15,810 nt of DNA from Treponema sp. (GTDB taxonomy: Bacteria; Spirochaetota; Spirochaetia; Treponematales; Breznakiellaceae): NCBI GenBank assembly GCA_031255875.1, contig JAIRRR010000046.1, forward strand, positions 1-15,810, read 5' to 3'. Position 1 is the stretch's first letter. The number at the start of each line of letters is the position of its first letter. The notes beneath the pieces are model-generated. The model saw only the letters and a list, made by a program, of their open reading frames with translations. It did not search any database and was not told where the DNA came from. Shown here in pieces: positions 1 to 5,847 of this stretch. A program made the position numbers and the translations under genes.

Positions 1-834
1 GCCGCCGCCGTAGTCCTTCGCGTTCTCCGGCCTGAACCGCTCTATCGCCTCCGCGAGGGTGGCAACCGAGGAGTCGTAGTTTTCGCCGTTAGAGTCGAAG
101 GCGTCGCCCAGGGTCACCGACGTCGCGGTTAGGCTCTGGAAATAGACCGCATTGTAATTGTCTTCGGCGTATTTCACGATGAGGCAGCCCGATGCGTTGT
201 CGAAGTTGTAGACGTAAACGATGGAGCCCGTGGAGATCCCGCTGTACGAGGAGGCGTGGGTAAGGGTGGTCGCGGTGATGATGTAGTCGTCCGTCCATTT
301 GTTGCCGTTGTATTCGCCGGAATCCGTCCAGGCGCCAATCAAGCCGGGTAATATGGAATTAGAGCTTGGGGGGGGTATTGTGACGGTGCTGCCCGGTTCC
401 GCGTTATTCAGCTCTCCCGCTTTGCTACTATCGATAGGCTGAGAACCTCTGCGCGGTTTAAAGCTATCATAACCCTCTACGGTAAACCCAGCCCCCAGGT
501 TAAGGCCGGAACTGTCAGCGCTAATACTTATTCCGGTTCCGGAATTCCCGATAAAATAAAGCTCGTCCTGGTAAGTATATGGCTGGGTCGATACTACTTT
601 GCCGGAACTGTCGATCACGATTATTTTTGTATCCGTGATCGCCACCTTAAGGGATTCGGATTCGTCGGAACCATCTTTCTGCGCCTCGACAGACCAGATT
701 TTGCCGGCCAGCAGGCTTTTGGTACTGCCGGCGGGGTCGTTTCCGCCGCAGGATACAAACACAAACATAGCGGCGAGTATCCAAAGAACCAAGGTCGAAA
801 AAACCAGTCTTTTTTTAAAACTTTTCCTCAACAT
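1..834 (-). CDS. Cobalamin-riboswitch-controlled lipoprotein, function unknown (3' end outside window)
   Basis: The frame is open from an ATG at 834 to the window edge (278 residues, no stop), so the C-terminus is missing. An AAGGAG Shine-Dalgarno six bases upstream (846-841) fixes the start. The N-terminus is a lipoprotein signal: basic KKR, a hydrophobic stretch, and lipobox FVSC with the lipidated Cys at residue 29, so it is a membrane-anchored exported protein. Two beta-rich modules of similar size follow, roughly residues 40-118 and 163-248. Each opens with an L-x-G-x-x-W-like motif and is joined by a low-complexity Ser/Pro linker; I infer tandem lipocalin-like domains. The second resembles modules I recall from treponemal lipoproteins, but this was not searched. 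An 8-base C tract (375-368) lies in the linker. The class-I cobalamin riboswitch upstream implies expression when B12 is scarce. Surface B12 binding is an inference from that control alone. Confidence 0.8.
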   Translation of the reverse strand, partial: MLRKSFKKRLVFSTLVLWILAAMFVFVSCGGNDPAGSTKSLLAGKIWSVEAQKDGSDESESLKVAITDTKIIVIDSSGKVVSTQPYTYQDELYFIGNSGTGISISADSSGLNLGAGFTVEGYDSFKPRRGSQPIDSSKAGELNNAEPGSTVTIPPPSSNSILPGLIGAWTDSGEYNGNKWTDDYIITATTLTHASSYSGISTGSIVYVYNFDNASGCLIVKYAEDNYNAVYFQSLTATSVTLGDAFDSNGENYDSSVATLAEAIERFRPENAKDYGGG

Positions 835-840
835 AGATCG

Positions 841-863
841 CTCCTTCTGGCCGAGGCAAGGAG
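841..863 (-). promoter_or_regulatory. Possible Shine-Dalgarno-sequestering hairpin
   Basis: Read on the minus strand, CTCCTT (863-858) can pair with the AAGGAG Shine-Dalgarno (846-841) of the lipoprotein gene, with an inner GCC/GGC pairing. This would hide the ribosome binding site. It lies about 100 bases downstream of the riboswitch B12 box and could be its translational expression platform. An alternative is a weak terminator near 957-925, where a GGCC/GGCC stem is followed by six U. Which one operates cannot be told by eye. Confidence 0.45.
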
Positions 864-958
864 GCAAGGCAAAACGGGTAATACGGAAAACAGGTCCCTT
901 TTCACAAAGCTCATCCCTCGAAGCCTGGAAAAAATTAGACGGCCCCATAAGAGGCCCC

Positions 959-1149
959 TATACCAAAGTTTCCTGGCTTGCGGGCGGGTTTGTCCGAAAT
1001 AGTGCTTCGGCTTTGCCCTGTCGGTTCCGCCGGCCTTCCCAGCCAATGGGCCAGTGGCCGTCTGACGGAACCGATCCGCCTTGCGGCGGATGCCCGGTCA
1101 CAGTTACGGGATAGCGGGGGAATTGCACCCCTCTTCCTTTGAAGTATAC
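959..1149 (-). promoter_or_regulatory. Class-I cobalamin riboswitch 1
   Basis: The minus strand shows the conserved cobalamin aptamer elements in order: GGGGTGCAA near 1131; a CCGTAACTGT segment near 1110; a GCAA tetraloop stem (GATCCGCC/GGCGGAT type); GCCACTG followed by GGGAAGGC; and a B12 box reading AAGCCAGGAAACTTTGGTAT (979-960). The outer P1 stem is visible: TATAC, a TT bulge and CAAAG at the 5' end pair with CTTTG-GTATA at the 3' end. It lies in the leader of the minus-strand lipoprotein gene, 125 bases before the ATG. By family knowledge, ligand binding should repress that gene. Confidence 0.93.
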
Positions 1150-1155
1150 GCAAGC

Positions 1156-1184
1156 AATTTGTCACGGCGCCTTGCCCTTGTCAA
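1156..1184 (-). promoter_or_regulatory. Probable promoter of riboswitch 1 leader
   Basis: A perfect TTGACA (1184-1179) is followed after 17 bases by a poor -10, CAAATT (1161-1156). The -35 sits 53 bases from the GGGGTGCAA element. In the paralogous riboswitch 2 leader the distance is 52, which supports use of this box. The predicted start falls at the first base of the riboswitch P1 stem. The 44 bases between this box and the end of the upstream gene contain no clear terminator, so read-through is possible. Confidence 0.5.
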
Positions 1185-1228
1185 GGCGCGGTCCGCGGAA
1201 ACAATGCTTTTTAGCCGGGAAACAAAGT

Positions 1229-2350
1229 TCATTCGTCCATGCCCCGCACAACTCTGAAACCCACCGAATTATCGTGATACCAGGTCGAATACCCCCACCA
1301 GATGGTTACCAGGCAGTATTCATCGCCGTACCACCAGCTGCCGCCGGACATGGGCTTCTGGTTGGCCGCGCTCGAATATGCGGGCCCTTCTTCGGGCGTC
1401 GCGGGGTCAAGCGTTTTGTCCATTGACGGCGTTCCCATGGGCGGGTTTTTGGCGTTGGCATTGTAACGCATCCAGTCCCAGCCCCATTCCTCGGCATTGC
1501 CCGAAAGATCGTAGATCCCCAGGCGGTTCGGTTTTTTGGTCCCCACGGGATGGATGCCGAAATCGGGGCGCTGTGCATAATTATCCCCCAGCCCCATGCC
1601 GGAGGTTCCGTAATACCAGGCTACCTCGTCGGGGTTGTCGCTTCCCGAGTATTTATAGCGCCAGTCCGGAAGGTTCGGTTCGCCCCCGCGGGCGGCGTAC
1701 TCCCGCTCCGCCATTGTGGGGAGCCGGTAGCCGCTCTTTTCCCGCCTCATTACCGCCTTGTCCGCCGGTTCGAGATACCCTTCCATGGCGGTGGCTGCCC
1801 GCAGGATTCCGCCGCCGTCCTCCGGGGCATGGTAGTATACAGGTTCGAGGCCGGCTTTCTCGCTGTAGGCGTTGCACCACACCACAGCGTCCCGCCAGCT
1901 TATATCGGTAACCGGGCAGGATTTTTTTTCGGAGGGCGGCGTCCCGGATGCGGCGCTGTTGGATTCCTTCCCGGCATTAACGAACACATACCGGGAATCC
2001 CCGCGGTCTTCGCTTACCGCCCACTGGCACACTTCGTGCCAAAGTTCGTAGGTAACTTCGTATTTGGCCATATAGAACGAGGGGATGGCGGTAACCCGGC
2101 CCGGGACAAAAGCCCCGTACTGGATAGCCTCCCTGTTATTAGTACGGTTGGTATATACTATCCGGTAATTCTCCCGCCCGGTAACCGTGGCGCCCGGCAC
2201 ATGGACAAACCCTTCCGGGGCGGGCAGCTGCTCCTGCGGCGTATAAGGGGAAGGCTCTTCGTTACCGCCCATTCCCGGGCAAGCCGACAGAATTGCCATC
2301 AAAACCACGGCAACCGCGATCAACGGAAACTTCCCTGTTACAGATTTCAT
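1229..2350 (-). CDS. SUMF1/FGE-fold lipoprotein under a cobalamin riboswitch
   Basis: The protein has 373 residues. I chose the ATG at 2350 because GAGGA lies seven bases upstream and a lipoprotein signal (lipobox LSAC, Cys24) begins there; the longer open frame runs back into the riboswitch. Residues 47-370 form a formylglycine-generating-enzyme-like (SUMF1) domain. Recognisable segments are SFYMAKYEVTYELWHEVCQW (91-110), SGYRLPTMAEREYAARGG, GIYDLSGNAEEWGWDW and GGSWWYGDEYC...GFRVVRG near the end. True FGEs use two active-site cysteines spaced C-x4-C in this last segment. Here the first is Tyr341 and only Cys346 remains, so oxidase activity is doubtful. The fold is related to C-type lectins and often serves binding roles. 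With its own cobalamin riboswitch and a btu operon nearby, a B12-related surface role is inferred but not shown. Confidence 0.88.
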   Translation of the reverse strand: MKSVTGKFPLIAVAVVLMAILSACPGMGGNEEPSPYTPQEQLPAPEGFVHVPGATVTGRENYRIVYTNRTNNREAIQYGAFVPGRVTAIPSFYMAKYEVTYELWHEVCQWAVSEDRGDSRYVFVNAGKESNSAASGTPPSEKKSCPVTDISWRDAVVWCNAYSEKAGLEPVYYHAPEDGGGILRAATAMEGYLEPADKAVMRREKSGYRLPTMAEREYAARGGEPNLPDWRYKYSGSDNPDEVAWYYGTSGMGLGDNYAQRPDFGIHPVGTKKPNRLGIYDLSGNAEEWGWDWMRYNANAKNPPMGTPSMDKTLDPATPEEGPAYSSAANQKPMSGGSWWYGDEYCLVTIWWGYSTWYHDNSVGFRVVRGMDE

Positions 2351-2384
2351 GACCCAATCCTCGAAGTCCTGAAAATTCAAGATG

Positions 2385-2572
2385 GCATACCAAAGTCTCC
2401 TGGCTTGCGGGCCGGGCTTGCCAAAGCAACGCTTTGAAAGCCCGCCGTTTCCGCCTGCCTTCCCAACCTCAAGGTCAGTGGCTGTCTGGCGGAACCGGCC
2501 GCCTTGCGGCGGATACCCGGTTACAGTTACGGGATAGCGGGGGATTTGCACCCCTCTTCCTCTGAAGTATAC
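2385..2572 (-). promoter_or_regulatory. Class-I cobalamin riboswitch 2
   Basis: This is a close paralogue of riboswitch 1. It has GGGGTGCAAATCC (2554 onward), CCGTAACTGTAACCGGG, a GCAA-capped CCGCC/GGCGG stem, GCCACTG then GGGAAGGC, and B12 box AAGCCAGGAGACTTTGGTAT (2406-2387). Outer stem P1 pairs GTATAC (2572-2567) and CAGAG with CTTTG and GTATGC (2390-2385). G-U wobbles here, where riboswitch 1 has other pairs, support the stem. The B12 box ends only 36 bases before the ATG of the SUMF1-like gene and no terminator fits between them. Translational control is therefore likely. Confidence 0.95.
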
Positions 2573-2577
2573 AAAGA

Positions 2578-2606
2578 AATCTATCATTATTTTTCGTTTT
2601 TGTCAA
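2578..2606 (-). promoter_or_regulatory. Sigma70-type promoter of riboswitch 2 leader
   Basis: TTGACA (2606-2601), 17 bases, then TAGATT (2583-2578) on the minus strand. The predicted start near 2571 coincides with the first bases of riboswitch stem P1, so the transcript should begin with the aptamer itself. Confidence 0.72.
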
Positions 2607-2840
2607 GGCGTCTGCGGCAAAAAAACGGAAAATTTCCAGGGAGGGGAGTCGGGAGTCCGGGCAAAACACGCGCTTTGTTTCATTTGGCGGCGATTCTGAT
2701 TTCAAAAACAAACCGCAGGCGGACACAGACCGACACGGATTTTTGCTTCGAGAGCTTTGCGCCTGCCTCGTCCGTGGTTTTTAACCACGGATAACGGGCC
2801 GCGGTTGAAATCGGAATTTCTGTTTATCTGATTCCCCGGA
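2607..2840. other. Non-coding intergenic stretch with degenerate repeat and hairpin
   Basis: No credible gene lies here. Bases 2717-2737 contain closely spaced ACAC-A/G-GA units (GGACACAGACCGACACGGAT). A perfect 8-bp inverted repeat, CCGTGGTT-ttt-AACCACGG, follows at 2772-2790, and its arm echoes the repeated CACGGA motif. The hairpin lacks a U tract, so it is a poor terminator. The composition looks like an old intergenic repeat rather than a regulatory leader. Confidence 0.5.
2772..2790. repeat. Perfect 8-bp inverted repeat
   Basis: CCGTGGTT (2772-2779) and AACCACGG (2783-2790) are separated by TTT. No U tract follows in either direction. Function unknown. Confidence 0.6.
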
Positions 2841-2869
2841 TTGAATTTTCGCGGGGAACCCCCTAATAT
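2841..2869 (+). promoter_or_regulatory. Promoter of the Rpn gene
   Basis: TTGAAT (2841-2846), a 17-base spacer and TAATAT (2864-2869) precede the Rpn ATG at 2887. The predicted start near 2876 leaves a leader of about ten bases holding the CAGGGGG Shine-Dalgarno. Confidence 0.65.
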
Positions 2870-2886
2870 AAAAACAGGGGGCGCGG

Positions 2887-3771
2887 ATGGACGCAAACCG
2901 CGAGTACAAGGACAGCGTGTTCTCATGGCTTTTCGGCGAGCCCGACGCCCTGCGGGAGCTTTACGGCGCCCTGGTCGGGGTGGCCCTGGGCCCCGACATC
3001 CCCATAACCATAAACACCCTGGAAGGGGTGCTCTTCAAGGGCCGGGTGAACGACATTTCCTTCGAGATCGGCGACATGCTGGTGGTGCTGATCGAGCACC
3101 AGTCCACGATAAACGAGAACATGCCCCTGCGCCTGCTCATGTATGTCGCGAGGATATACGAGAGGATCGCCGGGGGGAGGGACATGTACCGGGAGCGAAG
3201 GATCCCCCTGCCGCTGCCGGAGTTTGTCGTGCTGTACAACGGGACGGCCCCGTACCCGGACGAGGCGGTCCTGAAGCTCTCCGATTCGTTCGCCGATCCC
3301 TCGGGGCTTGGCCTCGGCAAGGGCGGTTCCCCCCCTCTGGATCTGGCGGTCAGGGTATACAACATCAACCAGGGCCACAACGCGCCGATCATGAGCCATT
3401 CCAAAACCCTGGAAGGCTACAGCGTCTTCATAGCCAAGGTCCGCGAGTACGAGCGGAAACTGAAATCCCGCGACGAAGCGATGAGGGCGGCGGTGGCGGA
3501 ATGCATAAAAGAAGGTATATTAAAGGATTTTTTGGAAACCCACGCAGCGGAGGTAATCAATATGCTTTTAACCGAATGGAACTGGGACGACGCGTTCGCT
3601 GTCCAGCGGGAAGAAGGCCGGGAAGAGGGCCGGGAGAAAGGCCGGGAAGAAGGCCTGGAGGAAGGCCGGAACATGGTGCTGGAACTGGTAAGGCGGGGGT
3701 ACTCCGCGGAACAGATCGAGGCGGAGCTGGCCGCCGGGAAAACAGAGAGAACCGAGACGGCCGGGAAATAA
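2887..3771 (+). CDS. Rpn-family recombination-promoting nuclease / putative transposase (PD-(D/E)XK)
   Basis: The protein has 294 residues. The N-terminus (EYKDSVFSWLFGEPDALREL) and the core NDISFE (55-60) followed by LIEHQS (68-73) match the Rpn/YhgA-like family. In this family Asp56, Glu70 and Gln72 would form the PD-(D/E)XK metal site, with Gln in place of Lys. The C-terminal third contains NMLLTEWNWDDAF, then five four-residue units rich in Glu, Gly and Arg encoded by a 12-bp tandem repeat (3608-3667), then a short helical tail; such tails are usual in the family. Known relatives are DNA endonucleases that raise RecA-independent recombination, and they are often multicopy. It has its own promoter and Shine-Dalgarno and no obvious link to B12. 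It is probably a selfish or accessory gene lying between the two B12 blocks. All key residues are present, so it looks intact. Confidence 0.9.
   Translation: MDANREYKDSVFSWLFGEPDALRELYGALVGVALGPDIPITINTLEGVLFKGRVNDISFEIGDMLVVLIEHQSTINENMPLRLLMYVARIYERIAGGRDMYRERRIPLPLPEFVVLYNGTAPYPDEAVLKLSDSFADPSGLGLGKGGSPPLDLAVRVYNINQGHNAPIMSHSKTLEGYSVFIAKVREYERKLKSRDEAMRAAVAECIKEGILKDFLETHAAEVINMLLTEWNWDDAFAVQREEGREEGREKGREEGLEEGRNMVLELVRRGYSAEQIEAELAAGKTERTETAGK
3608..3667 (+). repeat. 12-bp tandem repeat, five units, inside the Rpn gene
   Basis: Units beginning at 3608, 3620, 3632, 3644 and 3656 all follow the pattern GGGAAGAAGGCC with one to three substitutions each. They encode REEG/REKG-type four-residue repeats. 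The length is a multiple of three, so unit gain or loss would keep the frame. Confidence 0.9.
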
Positions 3772-3774
3772 GCC

Positions 3775-3802
3775 GCCCGGCCCCCGGGCCTATCCCGCTT
3801 TT
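3775..3802 (+). terminator. Weak candidate terminator after the Rpn gene
   Basis: GCCCGG (3775-3780), CCC, CCGGGC (3784-3789) can form a strong short stem four bases after the stop codon. The T run (3799-3802) is only four bases long and ten bases away, so efficient termination is uncertain. Confidence 0.3.
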
Positions 3803-3866
3803 AACCGCCGTAATTCTGCCCCGGTATTTATCCGCTGTTTTTTCATTTTAGCGCTGCCCCAAAACT

Positions 3867-3883
3867 CCTGTTTTCCAAACAGG
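3867..3883 (+). repeat. 7-bp hairpin just upstream of the btu promoter
   Basis: CCTGTTT (3867-3873), TCC, AAACAGG (3877-3883) form a perfect stem ending six bases before the btu -35 box. It could be a terminator remnant or a binding site upstream of the promoter; nothing here decides between them. Confidence 0.4.
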
Positions 3884-3888
3884 CTCCA

Positions 3889-3917
3889 TTGACAATATTA
3901 TTTTTGTCCGCTAGTCT
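3889..3917 (+). promoter_or_regulatory. Promoter of the btuCDFB operon
   Basis: TTGACA (3889-3894), a 17-base spacer and TAGTCT (3912-3917). The predicted start near 3924 gives a leader of about 93 bases before btuC. That leader shows no cobalamin aptamer elements (no GGTGNAA, no CCACTG/GGGAAGG, no B12 box). It contains a short reading frame, ATG 3961 to TGA 4020, that overlaps the btuC GTG start. Confidence 0.65.
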
Positions 3918-4016
3918 TACGGTTAAATTTCAGGACGGGTTTGAAGGCGGGGCGTGGCATATGGGCGGTAAAAAAGACGGCGGCATCTTCTGCCTGGGCA
4001 AAAACAGGAAGGGGAC

Positions 4017-5033
4017 GTGAAAGCGAACCGGAAAACCGCCGCTGCCGGTATTACGGTAACAGTAATACTGGTACTGCTCTGTACCTTCGCCCTGTTTTCC
4101 GGGAGCGTGAGCATCCCCCCGGTAACGGTAGTACGGATACTGCTAGGCCGGGAGCAGGGTACCCCGCTCGCGAGGATTATCTGGGAGCTCAGGCTGCCCC
4201 GTATCGTCATGGCCGTCCTGGCGGGGATGATGCTTTCAGCCGGGGGGACCGTCTCCCAGGCGGTGTTCAGGAATCCCCTGGCGGATCCTTATATCGTAGG
4301 CATCAGTTCTGGCGCGGTAGCCGGGGCGGTGCTTGCCTTCATGCTGGGGCTGCCGGATTTCTATTACGGGCTTTTTTCTTTCTTCGGCGCGTCCGGGGCC
4401 GCGTTTCTGGTCTTCCGCTTTTCCGTCCGCTGGGGCAGGACCGACACGTCCCTGCTCCTCGTCATGGGCGTGGCGGTCAGCGCCTTCCTGAGCGCCCTTA
4501 CCTCGTTCTGCATGTACCTGGCCGGGCAGGATTCCTACCGCATTGTGATCTGGACCATGGGCTATCTGGGATCGGCATCATGGGATCGTATCGCGCTGCT
4601 GGCGGTCCCCTTTGTGCTGGGGATGCTTTATTTTTTGTATTACCGCCACGATGTTGACGCCCTGCTCCTCGGCGAGGAAGAGGCCCATTCCCTGGGAGTA
4701 AAGGCGGGCCGCCTCAAGCAGAGGCTGCTTCTGGCGGTAAGCCTGCTGGCCGCTTTTTCCATAGCGTTTACCGGAATGATAGGGTTTGTCGGGCTTATCG
4801 TGCCCCATGCCGTGCGGGGGCTGACCGGGAACAACCACGGCCGCCTTATCCCCCTGGCAGCCTATGCCGGGGGCATGTTCCTCCTCTTTGCGGACATACT
4901 CGCCCGGACCCTCATCGCCCCGGTGGAGATTCCCATCGGGGTGGTTACCGCTTTTTTCGGCGCCCCTTTCTTCCTCGCCCTGGCGATACGCATGGGGGGC
5001 AGGCCGGGCAAGGGAGGATCCTTTGGATATTGA
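4017..5033 (+). CDS. btuC: B12 ABC transporter permease (FecCD/BtuC family)
   Basis: The protein has 338 residues, the usual length for the family, and starts at GTG 4017 with AGGAAGGGG just upstream. It is strongly hydrophobic, with about ten predicted inner-membrane helices starting at residues 10-28. Family hallmarks are ELRLPRIVMAVLAG (57-70), QAVFRNPLADPYIVGISSGA (81-100), the cytoplasmic coupling region LLLGEEEAHSLGV (216-228) that contacts the ATPase, and GFVGLIVPHAVR (256-267). It would form the channel of a BtuCDF-type importer with the next two genes. The family also carries haem and siderophores. Assignment to corrinoids rests on the neighbouring cobalamin genes and riboswitches, not on the permease sequence itself. 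Confidence 0.9.
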   Translation: MKANRKTAAAGITVTVILVLLCTFALFSGSVSIPPVTVVRILLGREQGTPLARIIWELRLPRIVMAVLAGMMLSAGGTVSQAVFRNPLADPYIVGISSGAVAGAVLAFMLGLPDFYYGLFSFFGASGAAFLVFRFSVRWGRTDTSLLLVMGVAVSAFLSALTSFCMYLAGQDSYRIVIWTMGYLGSASWDRIALLAVPFVLGMLYFLYYRHDVDALLLGEEEAHSLGVKAGRLKQRLLLAVSLLAAFSIAFTGMIGFVGLIVPHAVRGLTGNNHGRLIPLAAYAGGMFLLFADILARTLIAPVEIPIGVVTAFFGAPFFLALAIRMGGRPGKGGSFGY

Positions 5034-5847
5034 AGTCCGCAATCTCACTTTTGCCTATCACGGGCGGGTAGTACTCAATGAGGTTTCCCTTTCCCTGCGC
5101 TCGGGCGAATTCCTGGGCCTCCTGGGGCCCAACGGCTCGGGCAAAACGACTTTCCTTAAAAACCTTTTGGGCTATCTGAAGCCCAGAAGCGGCGGGATCG
5201 TTTTTTTGGGGGCGGCCGGCATTTCCGGCCCGGGCGGCAGCGCCCGGTTTCTCGCCTTTGTCCCCCAGCGCCCTGCCCTGGCCATGCCCCTCCCGGTGCG
5301 GGAGCTTGTCCTTATGGGCAGGCTGCCCCATATGCGGTCCCGCTGGGCGGGGTACGCCAAAGAGGATTATCAAAAGGTCGAGGCAGCGCTTTCGGCGCTG
5401 GGTATTGCGGATCTGGCGGACAGGGACGCGGCCCGGCTTTCCGGGGGCGAATTGCAAAAGGTGATCATCTGCCGCTGCCTGGTCCAGGAGGGGGATGTAT
5501 TTCTGCTGGACGAGGTGACCTCCGGCCTCGATCTCAACCACACCATCGAAATAATGGAGCTTATAAGGCGGAAAGCCGATGAGGAGGGGAAGCTTGTTGT
5601 CGCGGTATTCCACGATCTTAACCTTGCGTCGCGGTACTGCGACCGGGTGGTTTTTATCAAAGACGGCACTATCCGCTGCCAGGGCAGCCCCCTTGAAGTT
5701 CTTACGGAGCAGACGGTAGAGGATATCTACGGCATCCGGGCCCTGGTAACGAAGGGCGAGGACGGAAAGCCCGTCGTCCTGCCCCGGCGGGCCTTCGACG
5801 CGCCGGGCCGGCAGGGGACGGCAAACGGGAGGGCCGGGAATGAATAG
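5023..5847 (+). CDS. btuD: B12 ABC transporter ATP-binding protein
   Basis: I placed the start at TTG 5023, giving 274 residues, because GGAGG lies five bases upstream and the family's first strand (EVRNLTFAY) begins at once; the open frame extends further upstream only inside btuC. It overlaps the btuC stop by 11 bases, implying translational coupling. All ATPase motifs are intact: Walker A GPNGSGKT (35-42), Q-loop Q82, signature LSGGE (139-143), Walker B VFLLDE (159-164), D-loop SGLD and switch His197. It drives the BtuC permease from the cytoplasmic face. The sequence is of the FepC/BtuD group, so haem or siderophore specificity is possible in isolation; context favours corrinoid. Confidence 0.9.
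   Translation: MDIEVRNLTFAYHGRVVLNEVSLSLRSGEFLGLLGPNGSGKTTFLKNLLGYLKPRSGGIVFLGAAGISGPGGSARFLAFVPQRPALAMPLPVRELVLMGRLPHMRSRWAGYAKEDYQKVEAALSALGIADLADRDAARLSGGELQKVIICRCLVQEGDVFLLDEVTSGLDLNHTIEIMELIRRKADEEGKLVVAVFHDLNLASRYCDRVVFIKDGTIRCQGSPLEVLTEQTVEDIYGIRALVTKGEDGKPVVLPRRAFDAPGRQGTANGRAGNE

Noticed and set aside
599..1114. Plus-strand 171-codon frame
   Set aside because: It lies antisense to the lipoprotein gene and its riboswitch, has no family resemblance, and has no ribosome binding site.
1229..1345. Variable region of a diversity-generating retroelement at the end of the SUMF1-like gene
   Set aside because: The GGSW...GFRVV layout matches known variable regions in length. However, several codons (TGG, CTG, GTG) do not fit adenine mutagenesis of AAY codons, and no template repeat or reverse transcriptase is in the window.
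1550..2437. Plus-strand 295-codon frame
   Set aside because: It is antisense to the SUMF1-like gene. Long antisense frames are expected in GC-rich coding DNA.
2351..2587. N-terminal extension of the SUMF1-like protein (open frame to 2587)
   Set aside because: It is the translated riboswitch. The lipoprotein signal and Shine-Dalgarno place the start at 2350.
3608..3667. CRISPR-like or regulatory repeat
   Set aside because: The units are contiguous 12-mers without spacers and encode the normal Glu/Gly/Arg tail of an Rpn protein.
2841..3851. Long plus-strand frame overlapping the Rpn gene
   Set aside because: It is a GC-rich shadow in another frame, full of Arg, Gly and Pro. The Rpn frame has the catalytic motifs and start signals.
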